Counted from the stretch's first letter, positions 9,653 to 18,747 are shown. The stretch is 64,000 nt of DNA from Bradyrhizobium sp. AUGA SZCCT0176 (GCF_018130145.1 NZ_JAFCMB010000016.1:85670-149669), one strand, 5' to 3'. Made by a program: numbers and translations. The notes: generated from the letters alone by a model not told the origin.

Positions 9653-11330
9653 CCGCTGGCCGTACCGACCGCGCGCCCGACGCAAACACGATGTCTTCAT
9701 AGCCCTTGGCGACGGCGTCGTTGATGGCGGCGACGTATTTCGGCGTGCCGCCGTTGTAGACGAAGTAGCGGTACTTGCCGTGCTCATGGCCGGGAACGTT
9801 GGAATTGTAGCCGGTGAACCACGACTTGGCGTTTCGCATCAGCATGATGGCGTACATCTTTTTCACATGCGCGCTCCAGCGCTCCTGCGCCGCCAAAGTT
9901 GGATCGGCGCTGGTGTAGCCGCGATCCCAGATGTGCTCGAGCAAGCCCATGCACCAATTGACGCCGGTCTCGATGCCGCGCGGAAAATTGGTCGAAGCCG
10001 AGCCGCTTTGCGGGCCGGTCGGCATCAACAGGTTTGGAAAACCGTGAACGAGCATGCCGAGGAAGGTCGACGGACCGTCCTTCCATTTGTCGTATAGTTT
10101 CTCGCCATTGATGCCGGTGATGTCGATCTGGTCGTACGCGCCGGTGATGGCGTCGAAGCCGGTCGAATAGATGATGATGTCGAAATCATAATCGCGCGCC
10201 GACGTGCGCAGGCCGGTTTCGGTCACGCGTTCGAGCGGCGTCTCGCTGATATCGACGAGATGTACATTGTCGCGGTTATAGGCCTCGAAATAATTCGTCT
10301 CCAGTGGCACGCGCTGCACGCCAAAACCATGGTCCTTCGGAATCAATCTCTCTGCGATGACCGGATCCTTCACGCGCCGGCGGATGCGGTCGGCGATGTA
10401 GGCGGAGAACTCGGCGTTCGCCACTTCGTCGGTAAATATCTCGCGGAAATTACTGAGCCAGATTCCGAATCCCGGCTCGTCGTAGAGCTTGTCCCACAGC
10501 GCCAGCCGCTCCTCGCGCGTCACCTCGTAGAAACCGCGCCGGTCGGGCTCATGCTCGAAGCCACCGGGGCTGCGGGCGCAGGCCGCGAAGATGTCGTCAT
10601 AGCGCGACCTGATGTCGGCCATCTCCTCGTCCGAGATCGGTCCATTGTTGAGCGGCGCCGCCCAGTTCGGCCGCCGCTGGAACACGGTCAGTTCGCCGAC
10701 CTTGTCGGCGATCTCGCCGATCACCTGGATCGCTGTGGCGCCGGTGCCGATGATCGCGACCTTCTTGCCCGCCATCTCGACCGGCTCGTGCGGCCAGTAG
10801 AAGGTGTGGAACGAGCGGCCCTTGAAGGTGTCCATGCCTTCCAGCCGCGGCAAGGTCGGCGTCGAGAGCAGGCCGATCGCCAGAATGACGAACCGGCAGG
10901 TCAGCTCGCGGCCATCGTCGATCCTGAGCCGCCAGATGTGCTGCGCCTCGTCGAACTGCGCAGCCTCCACCTTGGCGTTGAACTGCATGTATTTGCGTAA
11001 ATCGAATCTGTCGGCGACATGGTTGAGGTAGCGGAGATTTTCGGGCTGGCCCGAAAAGCGTTCCTTCCAGTGCCACTCGTTGAGCAATTCCCGCGAGAAG
11101 GAATAACCATAGGTGTAGCTCTCCGAGTCGAAACGTGCGCCCGGATAGCGGTTCCGGTACCAGGTCCCGCCGAGGTCGGGGGAGCCGTCCAGCACCGTGG
11201 CATCCACCCCGAGATCGGCCAGACGCTTGATCTGATAGATGCCGGCCACACCCGCGCCAATCACGATCACTTCGTAATGCGACTTGTCGCGGGGAGCCTT
11301 GTCGCGGGGAGCCTTGGTCCCTTCGGTCAT
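9630..11330 (-). CDS. FAD/NADPH-dependent Baeyer-Villiger-type monooxygenase
   Basis: Flavoprotein monooxygenase of 566 residues. Start ATG 11330 is preferred over the longer frame from 11399 because GGGTGGA precedes it. The first Rossmann motif is VIGAGVAG followed by GGTWYRNRYPG; the second is IIGTGATA. Between them is FKGRSFHTFYWP, matching the class B Baeyer-Villiger fingerprint FxGxxxHxxxW. Such enzymes insert oxygen next to a carbonyl to give esters or lactones. The N-terminus has a short tandem repeat, KAPRDKAPRDK. Its 3' end overlaps the P450 gene tail-to-tail. Confidence 0.9.
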   Translation of the reverse strand: MTEGTKAPRDKAPRDKSHYEVIVIGAGVAGIYQIKRLADLGVDATVLDGSPDLGGTWYRNRYPGARFDSESYTYGYSFSRELLNEWHWKERFSGQPENLRYLNHVADRFDLRKYMQFNAKVEAAQFDEAQHIWRLRIDDGRELTCRFVILAIGLLSTPTLPRLEGMDTFKGRSFHTFYWPHEPVEMAGKKVAIIGTGATAIQVIGEIADKVGELTVFQRRPNWAAPLNNGPISDEEMADIRSRYDDIFAACARSPGGFEHEPDRRGFYEVTREERLALWDKLYDEPGFGIWLSNFREIFTDEVANAEFSAYIADRIRRRVKDPVIAERLIPKDHGFGVQRVPLETNYFEAYNRDNVHLVDISETPLERVTETGLRTSARDYDFDIIIYSTGFDAITGAYDQIDITGINGEKLYDKWKDGPSTFLGMLVHGFPNLLMPTGPQSGSASTNFPRGIETGVNWCMGLLEHIWDRGYTSADPTLAAQERWSAHVKKMYAIMLMRNAKSWFTGYNSNVPGHEHGKYRYFVYNGGTPKYVAAINDAVAKGYEDIVFASGARSVRPAVRSSAAE

Positions 11331-11496
11331 ATTCCACCCGGTCTTTGTTGTTCTTGGCAACGACGGCGCTTGTGCCCACCATACCAACAATCCGCGCATT
11401 GCACTTGCGTCAGGATGCCAGGGTTGCGCCTGATGGCTTTACCTGGCGGGGGCCGTTCCGTACCCTAGCGGTTCCTGTGGCAATGAAAGCAGCAGC

Positions 11497-13086
11497 ATGC
11501 ACGACCAGTTCACCAACACCCAGCAGATCCGAAAGCCCGCAGTGACTTCCAAAGGCGGCATCGTCGCCGCGCAATCGGGCAAGGCGGCCAAGGTCGGCGC
11601 CGAAGTGCTGGCGGCGGGCGGCGATTGCGTCGATGCCGTGATCGCGACGACGTTTGCGCTGGGCGTGCTGGAACCCTGGATGAGCGGGCTCGGCGGCGGC
11701 GGCGCGATGGTGCTCTATCGCGCCCGCGAGGACCGTTATGAAGTGATCGACTACGGCATGCGGGCGCCGCTCAGCCTGCGCCTGGAGGATTATCCGCTGA
11801 GCGGCGGAGCGGCATCCGATCTGTTTCCGTGGGCGCGGGTCAAGGACGACCGCAACATCCATGGCCCCGGCGCGATCGCGGTGCCCGGCGTGGTTGCCGG
11901 CATGGAGGAAGCGCATCGCCGCCACGCCAAAATGCCGTGGCAGGAATTGCTCGCGCCCAGCGTTGCCCTCGCCGGTGAGGGCCTCGCGGTCGACTGGTGG
12001 ACCACGCTGATGATTGCGAGTGCGGCCGCTGATCTCAGGCGCTATCCCGCCAGTGCGACGGCCTATCTCGTTGATGGATTGCCGCCGAATGCGCCATGGG
12101 GGATCAAGACCAAGGTCCGCCTGCCGCAGGACAAGCTCAAGGCCACGATGGCGCATCTGGCAGCGCAAGGTCCGCGCGATTTCTACGAAGGCGATCTGGC
12201 GCGCAGCCTCGCCGCCGATGTGCGAAGCGCCGGCGGCGCGCTGTCGGTCGAAGATCTCATCCCGTTCAAGGCCTATCTGCGCGAACCGCTGGCGATCCCC
12301 TATCGCGGCGGCAAGGTGTTTGCGACGCCGGAACTGACCGCCGGACCGACGCTGGCGCGTACGCTGCACCTGCTGCAGCAAAATCTGAAACCGGCGAAAA
12401 GCGGACCTGACGCCGCGACCTACACGGCCTATGCCGAAGCGCTGCAAACGGCCTACCGCGAACGCCTCAAGGACATGGGCGATGCCGACGGCCGCCGCGC
12501 GCTCGGCGCCGAAACGCTGGCGCCGGCCTGCACCACGCATTTCTCGGCCGTCGACCGCGACGGCAACATGGCCGCGGTGACGCAAACCCTGCTGTCATCG
12601 TTCGGCTCCAAATTCGTCTGTCCGCAAACCGGCATCACCATGAACAACGGCATCATGTGGTTCGACCCGACGCCGGGCACGCCGAATTCGCTGGCGCCCG
12701 GCAAGCGCTGCCTCACCAATTACACGCCGGTGCTGGCGCAGGCGTCTGACGGCCGCCGCACCGCCATCGGCGCCTCCGGCGGCCGGCGCATTCTGCCCGC
12801 GGTGACGCAGCTGCTGTCGTTCGTGATGGATTACGGCATGGATCTGGACGCGGCGATCCATCAGCCGCGCATCGACGCCAGCGAAGGCGCCATCGTGATC
12901 GGCGACGTGCGCTTGCCGAAATCAACGCGGGAGAGCCTGCGTGCGCAGTTCGATTACGAGGAAGCGCGGATCCAGACCACGCCGATGAAGTTCGCCTGCC
13001 CGAGTGTCGTGCTGCGCGACGGCGCCACCAACAGCGGCGCCACCGAGGTGTTCCAGCCATGGAGTGAGGCGGTCGCGGAGAGTTAG
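11497..13086 (+). CDS. Gamma-glutamyltransferase family protein
   Basis: N-terminal-nucleophile hydrolase family, 529 residues. The autocleavage and catalytic region is TTHFSAVDRDGNMAAVTQT near residues 346-364, with the nucleophile Thr in TTHFS, and the downstream oxyanion region is ASGGRRI. GVLEPWMSGLGGGGAM near the N-terminus is also typical. No signal peptide is visible: the protein begins MHDQFTNTQQ, whereas classical enzymes that cleave glutathione are periplasmic. It may be a cytoplasmic hydrolase of another gamma-glutamyl or amide substrate. It is divergent from the flavin monooxygenase gene, with about 165 bases between starts. Confidence 0.88.
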   Translation: MHDQFTNTQQIRKPAVTSKGGIVAAQSGKAAKVGAEVLAAGGDCVDAVIATTFALGVLEPWMSGLGGGGAMVLYRAREDRYEVIDYGMRAPLSLRLEDYPLSGGAASDLFPWARVKDDRNIHGPGAIAVPGVVAGMEEAHRRHAKMPWQELLAPSVALAGEGLAVDWWTTLMIASAAADLRRYPASATAYLVDGLPPNAPWGIKTKVRLPQDKLKATMAHLAAQGPRDFYEGDLARSLAADVRSAGGALSVEDLIPFKAYLREPLAIPYRGGKVFATPELTAGPTLARTLHLLQQNLKPAKSGPDAATYTAYAEALQTAYRERLKDMGDADGRRALGAETLAPACTTHFSAVDRDGNMAAVTQTLLSSFGSKFVCPQTGITMNNGIMWFDPTPGTPNSLAPGKRCLTNYTPVLAQASDGRRTAIGASGGRRILPAVTQLLSFVMDYGMDLDAAIHQPRIDASEGAIVIGDVRLPKSTRESLRAQFDYEEARIQTTPMKFACPSVVLRDGATNSGATEVFQPWSEAVAES

Positions 13087-13168
13087 GCTCGGCGACCTGA
13101 ACCCAAACGGCGAGGCCGGCGACTTAAAGCGCAGAGAACGCGCTCCACGTTTCGAGGGCCAAAAGCCA

Positions 13169-14719
13169 ATGCCCGCTTCCCATCGCCTCGCGGTGCTCGC
13201 AGTTGCCGCGTCCGTGCTGATGCCTACCGCCTGTTACGCCCTCGATGCATATCTGCGCGCGCTGAGCAGCGGGCCCACCGGACTCAGTCTCTGCGGCAGC
13301 GATGGCCCGCTCGCCTCGTCGGATGTCTGCAAGCAGACCGATTACGACGCGCTGACCGCCAAAATCGAAAAGGCGCTGCAGGCTTCCCTTGCGAAGGCGC
13401 CAGCCAACATCCGCCCGCTGCTGAAGCGCGACCAGGCATGGTTCAACGAGATCATGCTGAGCGCCGCGGGGCCCATACACGAATTCGACGATGATGAGAT
13501 CAAGGAGGCCTTTGTCGAGACCTTGCGCCAGCGGGCCACGACGGTGGAAGCCATAAAAGCGGGCTTCGGACGGGCGGGATTTTCTGGAACATGGGTCAAC
13601 ACGTTCGGCAGCGTGGTGATCAGACCGGTTGATGGCGGCCGCTACCGCCTCGCCTTCGATACGCGCGCAGTCTACGGCCTCGGCAGCGACCGGCGCCGGG
13701 CCTGCAAGGCCGGCGCGCTCGTGAAGCCGTCTTCCGGCGGATGGTTGACCGGCACGATGCTGCCGGACGACGACGCGCCCGCGAAGGCAGATGACAGGGC
13801 AGCCGACACCAGGGCCGAACCGGTCAAACCGATCCCGGTCAAGATGCGCCGCCAGGGCGAGACGCTGCGCGTCGTGCTCGGCGACACCGAACGGCGCGAC
13901 GAAGACCGGCCCCATTGCGAACATATGTGGCAGATCACCGCGAGCTATTTCGCCAGCGGCAAGCAGGACACCGCAACCGACAAGGTCGATACGGCCTTCG
14001 TGGCCCCGACCTTCGACTGCTCCCGCCCCGGCACCGCCAGCGAGGAAGAAATCTGCGCCGACCCTGACATGGCCGAAAACGACCAGAAGCTGAACCGGGC
14101 CGGGAAAGCACTGCTGCCGCGGCTCGACGAGGCGACGCGGCGGGCGCTGACCGAAGACCAGCGCAGCTGGGTCAAATCGCAGACCAACCAATATCCGCAA
14201 TTCCTGCATCCGGCCTGGGAGAAGCAGACCTCGCAAATGCACTACACCGCCGACGCACGCGACAAGCTCGAACGGCTGCAGCGCGAGCGGATCGCGTTGA
14301 TCGAGGGCTTTGACGACACGCGCAGTGGGCTCGCCGGCACATGGCTGGCGTACAATGCCGTGCTCCAGGTCACCGTGAACAAGGATGGCAGCGTCACGGC
14401 CAAGGGCTGGAAGTGGGACCAGGGCGACTGGAAAGCCGGTTGCGACTACGAGATCAGCGGCAGGCTGGTTGATGGCGGTGCTTTCCGTTCCAGCGACGGG
14501 CGCAAGAACCCGGATACGCTGGAACGCGATCACGCCACCCTGGTCGTCAATCGCCTCGACGATGTCTTTGCCAAAAAGCGCTGGAACAAGGACGGCACCG
14601 AGGACGCCAGCGCCGACGAGCCCAAATGCAGGCGTAACCTGTCGAACTCGTCGACCGCCCGGCTGTTTCCCGCCCGTCCCTCACCGGATATCGACAACAT
14701 GAACAGCTCGATCCGGTAA
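13169..14719 (+). CDS. Secreted protein with LprI-like (DUF1311) domain
   Basis: Exported protein of 516 residues. ATG 13169 is chosen because it places a signal peptide first (MPASHRLAVLAVAASV, cleavage near CYALDA). The middle-to-late part FDCSRPGTASEEEICADP with following helices (LNRAGKALLPRLDEATRRAL and the WVKSQ region) matches the LprI/DUF1311 domain, a cysteine-containing periplasmic helical unit named after lysozyme-inhibiting lipoproteins. An earlier segment also has the DUF1311-like SDVCKQTDYDALTAKIEKAL. Function unknown. Confidence 0.75.
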   Translation: MPASHRLAVLAVAASVLMPTACYALDAYLRALSSGPTGLSLCGSDGPLASSDVCKQTDYDALTAKIEKALQASLAKAPANIRPLLKRDQAWFNEIMLSAAGPIHEFDDDEIKEAFVETLRQRATTVEAIKAGFGRAGFSGTWVNTFGSVVIRPVDGGRYRLAFDTRAVYGLGSDRRRACKAGALVKPSSGGWLTGTMLPDDDAPAKADDRAADTRAEPVKPIPVKMRRQGETLRVVLGDTERRDEDRPHCEHMWQITASYFASGKQDTATDKVDTAFVAPTFDCSRPGTASEEEICADPDMAENDQKLNRAGKALLPRLDEATRRALTEDQRSWVKSQTNQYPQFLHPAWEKQTSQMHYTADARDKLERLQRERIALIEGFDDTRSGLAGTWLAYNAVLQVTVNKDGSVTAKGWKWDQGDWKAGCDYEISGRLVDGGAFRSSDGRKNPDTLERDHATLVVNRLDDVFAKKRWNKDGTEDASADEPKCRRNLSNSSTARLFPARPSPDIDNMNSSIR

Positions 14720-14751
14720 AATATCGTGGCAAGCTGACGCGCGCTAAGCGC

Positions 14752-15525
14752 TCACGATTCAAGCGAGAGCAAGGGAATATCGAGAAAATAGACGAACCCG
14801 CTCGGCTCGTACGTCAATCTGACATTGCCTTTGAGTTGCCGGCCGAGCGTCTCGATCAGGCGCGTGCCAAAACTTTGGCGCGTCGGAGCCGCAACCGCCG
14901 GGCCATCCTGTTCTTTCCAGGTGAAATGCAGCCGCGATGCCGGCGCATCCTTCGCCCAGCTGATTGCCACGTGACCGGCGGGCACCGACAATGCGCCAAA
15001 TTTCGTGGTGTTGGTGCAGAGTTCGTTGAGGGTCATCGCGATCGCAATAACCGCGCCCGACGCGATCTGCACATCGGATCCGGCAATCGAAAACCGGGGC
15101 CTGTCCGGATTGTCGAACGGCTCGGTCGCCCCCTGCACGATCTTTCGCAGCTCCGCACCGGTCCAGCGCGCCTGCAACAGCAGATCATGGGCCCTCCCGA
15201 GCGCCAACAGACGGCCTTCGATCGCTTGCTGCGCATGCTGCGTGCTCGGCGCGTTGCGAAGACTTTGCGACGCGATGGCGCCCACGGTTGCCAGCGTGTT
15301 CTTGATGCGGTGATGAAGCTCTTCGAGGATCAGTTTTTGCAGCTTGTCGGCGGCTTCGCGCTCCTTGGCGTCGATGCCGGCCTGCTCAAGCAGCGTCTCG
15401 GCGCTGAGCTTGGCCTGTGTCAGCAGCAGCCGGAGACTGACGTTTTCTGCCGCCAGTTCCTCCTGCGGTGACGTCGGATCGGACGCCTCAAGGGAGGCAT
15501 ACGGATCAGGAACTGTTCTGAACAT
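14752..15525 (-). CDS. HWE-family sensor histidine kinase, cytoplasmic
   Basis: A 257-residue kinase without membrane segments. A predicted coiled-coil (about residues 20-65) leads into the phospho-acceptor motif ELHHRIKNTLATVGAIA. The ATPase part has LNELCTNTTKFGAL, FTWKEQDGP and FGTRLIETLGR, the pattern of HWE kinases, which lack the usual F-box. ATG 15525 is preferred over TTG 15531. The gene lies 110 bases downstream of a single-domain response regulator in the same direction, a probable cognate pair. Confidence 0.85.
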   Translation of the reverse strand: MFRTVPDPYASLEASDPTSPQEELAAENVSLRLLLTQAKLSAETLLEQAGIDAKEREAADKLQKLILEELHHRIKNTLATVGAIASQSLRNAPSTQHAQQAIEGRLLALGRAHDLLLQARWTGAELRKIVQGATEPFDNPDRPRFSIAGSDVQIASGAVIAIAMTLNELCTNTTKFGALSVPAGHVAISWAKDAPASRLHFTWKEQDGPAVAAPTRQSFGTRLIETLGRQLKGNVRLTYEPSGFVYFLDIPLLSLES

Positions 15526-15634
15526 CGACAACGAATACCACCATCTGTCCGGTTCCGGACATTTCTTTATGCCAATGATTCAGCCGTCTGACCGTTACGG
15601 TGCAAAGCCATCGGATGTCCGTCTCCTGCCGATT

Positions 15635-16021
15635 TCAGGCCGGGCCAAGCATTACGCGCATTTCCGCAATGATTTCGTCGGATTGCAGCGGTTTGCCGAA
15701 AAATCGGCTGTCCAACGGAATGTCGCTGCCGGACAATTTCAGCTGTCCGGACGCCAGGATGATCTTGATGGGCGGCCAATTCTCGCGGACCGCGTGTGCC
15801 AGTTGCAGCCCGTTCATGCTACCGGGCATCTGAACGTCGGTAAGCATCAGCGCGATATCGGATCGGGAGCGGAGGATGGCCATGGCTTCGTCCGCGTCCA
15901 CGGCCTCGACCGGGACATAGCCGGCGTCTTCCACCATATCGACCACGCGCATGCGCAGCATCATCTCGTCTTCAACGACGAGCACGACGAGCGGAAGGCG
16001 GGAATGATCCAGAGGCATCAT
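15635..16021 (-). CDS. Single-domain response regulator
   Basis: Receiver domain only, 128 residues. The acidic pair is VVEDE, the phospho-acceptor Asp is in LMLTDVQMPGSMNG, and the conserved Lys is in FFGKPLQSDEI. Two consecutive ATG codons (16021 and 16018) open the frame. It is probably served by the HWE kinase just downstream; the pair resembles the general-stress or light-signalling modules of Rhizobiales, which is inference. Confidence 0.85.
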   Translation of the reverse strand: MMPLDHSRLPLVVLVVEDEMMLRMRVVDMVEDAGYVPVEAVDADEAMAILRSRSDIALMLTDVQMPGSMNGLQLAHAVRENWPPIKIILASGQLKLSGSDIPLDSRFFGKPLQSDEIIAEMRVMLGPA

Positions 16022-16028
16022 ATATGGC

Positions 16029-16124
16029 TCAACGGCACGCCATGACCGGGCGCACCTCGCGAACGGCTGCACCCGACGCTCCTAGCAGCGCGAATGCCGC
16101 GAACGCCGAGATAGCTTTGGTCAT
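16029..16124 (-). CDS. Possible 31-residue hydrophobic peptide
   Basis: ATG 16124 opens MTKAISAFAAFALLGASGAA, which reads like a signal peptide, then a short tail to a TGA at 16029. It ends just upstream of the response-regulator start. It may be the remnant of a small exported protein or chance. No ribosome site is evident. Confidence 0.22.
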   Translation of the reverse strand: MTKAISAFAAFALLGASGAAVREVRPVMACR

Positions 16125-16314
16125 GTTGGGCTGCTGACTGTGGCGGATCGCCAATCCCACTGCGCTTGGGGATCGATTGGCAACGGCGCTGCGGACGCAG
16201 AGTTCCGCAACGACGACTTATATTTGCATCTCCGCGCTTGCCAGTTAAGGCAGGCGTCGATCCCGGCTCACGCAGCGACGCTGTCAATTCCGGGCCGCGT
16301 CGCGGCCTCGGCCA

Positions 16315-16641
16315 TCAGCCGCGAAAGTCGATGCTGCGCAGGATGATGCCGGGAGGCGTGCCCTCGAACTCCCGCGCCTGGAACTTGCGCGAGGCGCATT
16401 GTTCGATCCGGTCGCGCAGCCGGACGAACTGCTCTTCACGCCGTTCCGGCGCCGTCCGCGAAACACGCTCAAGATCGTCCATCGCCGACGCACTGACGGC
16501 GCAGGGGACTTCCCTGCCGTCGTCCATCATGGAAAACTTCAGCACCATGCGATCATATTCGTAGCCCCCGATGCTGCCACGCGCGAGCGTCATCGGGCGG
16601 TTCTCAAAGGTCGGAACAACCGTACCATCGATTTCTCCCAC
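16315..16641 (-). CDS. DUF1488-like small protein
   Basis: Cytoplasmic protein of 108 residues if translation begins at GTG 16641, which directly follows the stop of the upstream gene (TGA-GTG). An internal ATG at 16593 (MTLARGSIGGYEYDR) is an equally good start and fits the family length better. The body, VLKFSMMDDGREVPCAVS then a charged helix and PPGIILRSIDF, resembles the DUF1488 group. Function unknown. It is last in a run of four small genes (17478 to 16315). Confidence 0.65.
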   Translation of the reverse strand: MGEIDGTVVPTFENRPMTLARGSIGGYEYDRMVLKFSMMDDGREVPCAVSASAMDDLERVSRTAPERREEQFVRLRDRIEQCASRKFQAREFEGTPPGIILRSIDFRG

Positions 16642-16830
16642 TCAACCCACCATCGTCTTCTTCTTGACCGGCGGGGGATTGATTTCGGCAATCCTGCGCA
16701 GGCAGTCGGCTTCGGAATCATGCGGGCCCGAAACGAAGGTGCCGCTGACCTTGGTCGAGTACCAGCCGGACACGACACCGAGGCGAAGCGATTCTTCTGT
16801 CTTGACGTGACGGGGCGAGAGATTTTTCAT
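16642..16830 (-). CDS. Small hypothetical protein (62 aa)
   Basis: Begins MKNLSPRHVKTEESLRLG and ends with a basic run PPPVKKKTMVG. Its stop touches the GTG start of the DUF1488-like gene. No family recognised. Position in a compact same-strand array argues that it is translated. Confidence 0.55.
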   Translation of the reverse strand: MKNLSPRHVKTEESLRLGVVSGWYSTKVSGTFVSGPHDSEADCLRRIAEINPPPVKKKTMVG

Positions 16831-16915
16831 CAGATACTTTCAGTTTGGCCGTTCGATCTTGCGTCGAACACGCTGGATAAAGTCTTGGTTGGTCGAAGCC
16901 GCTTGTTCGTTTTGT

Positions 16916-17215
16916 TCAGACATCATCGCCGGAGAGCCGGGTGAGATCCGCAAGCACCGCGCTCACGAGGTCGCGGTGATGCGTGTCTGATGGCGCGAGG
17001 CTGGCCGAATAGAGGTTGAGCACGTAACGCGCCTTGGCCACCGCCTCGGACCACGAGGCGGCCGGTACGGCCAGGAGCTGGATCTCGACCACGCCCTGCT
17101 TGTCGCGCAGCAGTTTCGCGTTGGCCTCGACGTCGGCGAGCACGCGGCGGATGTCGGTTGCCTTCTGCGCCGCCATGCCGCGATGCTTGTCGAGCTCGAT
17201 CGGGATCTCAGTCAC
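16916..17215 (-). CDS. Hypothetical protein (99 aa)
   Basis: GTG 17215 is chosen because it overlaps the upstream stop as GTGA, indicating coupling; the frame is open further upstream, but that part is antisense-like. The sequence is helical (KATDIRRVLADVEANAKLL, then a segment with EIQLLAVPAASWSEAVAKAR). No family recognised. It resembles small conserved rhizobial proteins of unknown role. Confidence 0.6.
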   Translation of the reverse strand: MTEIPIELDKHRGMAAQKATDIRRVLADVEANAKLLRDKQGVVEIQLLAVPAASWSEAVAKARYVLNLYSASLAPSDTHHRDLVSAVLADLTRLSGDDV

Positions 17216-17478
17216 TTGGGCGCGCTCGCGTCGATCCGCTGCGCATCGGACAGATCGACTGAACTGATCGAAATCATTTCCATCGAAGATCGGTGCGGCG
17301 CCGCTGCAGGGACCATGATCATGGTGGCGACACGCCGGAAGCACGGGAACGACAGCCCTTCGATCATCTCCTCATCGGTGACGACTTCGTAAGCGCCGGG
17401 CGCGAGTTGGCGATCAATTCCCTTGATGCGGAACGGGTGCCTGAAATGAATCGTTTCCCGTCGCGAGCGCATCGTCAT
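17212..17478 (-). CDS. Hypothetical protein (88 aa), first of a four-gene array
   Basis: ATG 17478 opens MTMRSRRETIHFRHPF. The core PGAYEVVTDEEMIEGLSFP followed by RRVATMIMVP is a compact beta-rich pattern that I have seen only as conserved hypothetical proteins of Bradyrhizobium. The stop overlaps the next start (GTGA). Together with the three downstream genes it probably forms one operon. Confidence 0.6.
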   Translation of the reverse strand: MTMRSRRETIHFRHPFRIKGIDRQLAPGAYEVVTDEEMIEGLSFPCFRRVATMIMVPAAAPHRSSMEMISISSVDLSDAQRIDASAPK

Positions 17479-17669
17479 GGCAACAGACCTCGTCTGCGCA
17501 CGGAACCATCGGATTGTTCGGACATCGGCGTAGCGTGCGCGCTTTTGCGGCAATTAGCTATCGTTTTCTCTGTCGAGAGGCGCATTTGGTTGAATAAAGC
17601 AGCAAAAGCCTTGTATTCGGTGGTTTCGTAGCCATTTCAAGCAGGTATTCAGCCAAGAAAGTATTTCGA

Positions 17670-18479
17670 ATGAAGCTGCGCGTCGGATTCGAAATGCTTT
17701 ACGATTTCCCGCAGCCGACACCCATGATCATGGTGCTGGGCACTCATTTCACGCGCGCCTCCGACGTCATCGTGCCGGACTTCCTGACCACCACGCCTGC
17801 GGTCGAGATCACCCCCTATCGCGACATGTTCGGCAATTGGTGCAGCCGCATGGTGGCGCCGGCAGGCCGCCTCCGTCTTGCCGCCGATGGCGTCGTTCGC
17901 GACTCCGGCCTGCCCGATCCGATGTTCGCCTCGGCGGTCCAGCACGCGGTCGAGGATCTGCCTGCGGACACATTGGTGTATCTGCTCGGCAGCCGCTATT
18001 GCGAGACCGACCGCCTTTCGGACATTGCCTGGCAGTTGTTCGAGAAGACGCCGCCGGGCTGGGCGCGGGTGCAGGCGATCTGCGACTTCGTGCATCGCCA
18101 CATCGCGTTCGGCTACGAGCACGCCCGCGCCACCAAGACGGCGTGGGAAGCCTATAGCGAAGGCAAGGGCGTCTGCCGCGACTATGCTCATCTGGCCATC
18201 ACGTTCTGCCGCTGCATGAACATTCCGGCGCGCTATTGCACCGGCTATCTCAGCGACATCGGCACGCCCAAGCCCTGGGCCGTGGGGGATTTCGCCGGCT
18301 GGTTCGAAGCCTATATCGGCGGGCGCTGGCACATGTTCGATCCGCGCAACAACGTGCCGCGGATCGGCCGCGTCCTGATTGCACAGGGGCGCGATGCCTC
18401 CGACGTGCCTATCACCCAGACCTTCGGCCCGAACACGCTGGCGAGCTTCAAGGTGTGGACCGACGAGGTCGCCGCATGA
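17670..18479 (+). CDS. Transglutaminase-like cysteine peptidase fold protein
   Basis: A 269-residue cytoplasmic protein. An N-terminal beta domain (about residues 1-75) precedes the transglutaminase core. The nucleophile Cys is in GKGVCRDYAHLA and the acidic residue is in WHMFDPRNN. At the position where the catalytic histidine normally stands (HAW), this protein reads DFAGWFEAY, so the classical triad is incomplete. From memory, a rhizobial subgroup shares this; check by alignment. The product is followed with ATGA overlap by a 63-residue gene. Confidence 0.8.
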   Translation: MKLRVGFEMLYDFPQPTPMIMVLGTHFTRASDVIVPDFLTTTPAVEITPYRDMFGNWCSRMVAPAGRLRLAADGVVRDSGLPDPMFASAVQHAVEDLPADTLVYLLGSRYCETDRLSDIAWQLFEKTPPGWARVQAICDFVHRHIAFGYEHARATKTAWEAYSEGKGVCRDYAHLAITFCRCMNIPARYCTGYLSDIGTPKPWAVGDFAGWFEAYIGGRWHMFDPRNNVPRIGRVLIAQGRDASDVPITQTFGPNTLASFKVWTDEVAA

Positions 18480-18667
18480 GCGAACCACACCCTGCCCTCA
18501 GCGCCGACGAATTCGCCTCCTTGCGCGAAGTCAGCAAGGGGGATGCGCAGCGTGAAATTCCCCAGTTGCACTGGGAACGGCTGGTCGGCCTCGGCTACGC
18601 AGTGCGGCGGCTCGGCGAACTCGGCTTGACCGCGTCCGGCCTGCGGCGCCTGGCGAGCGGCCAATAG
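18476..18667 (+). CDS. Small hypothetical protein (63 aa)
   Basis: ATG 18476 overlaps the transglutaminase stop, implying translational coupling. The sequence has two helical segments (DEFASLREVSKGDAQ and HWERLVGLGYAVRRLGELG) ending in a short LTASGLRRLASG. The pattern of the second half looks like a winged-helix fragment (LTxxGxxRL), but no family assignment is made. Confidence 0.6.
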   Translation: MSEPHPALSADEFASLREVSKGDAQREIPQLHWERLVGLGYAVRRLGELGLTASGLRRLASGQ

Positions 18668-18747
18668 CCACCTCAATCCCTGGAGCCGCTTGCACCGCTG
18701 GCGAGATGGATGCAACTTTCGGCCGACTTGGCCGTAACTCGCTGCAT

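Noticed and set aside
13004..13168. Longer start of the LprI-like protein
   Set aside because: It would overlap the gamma-glutamyltransferase gene and hide the signal peptide that begins at 13169.
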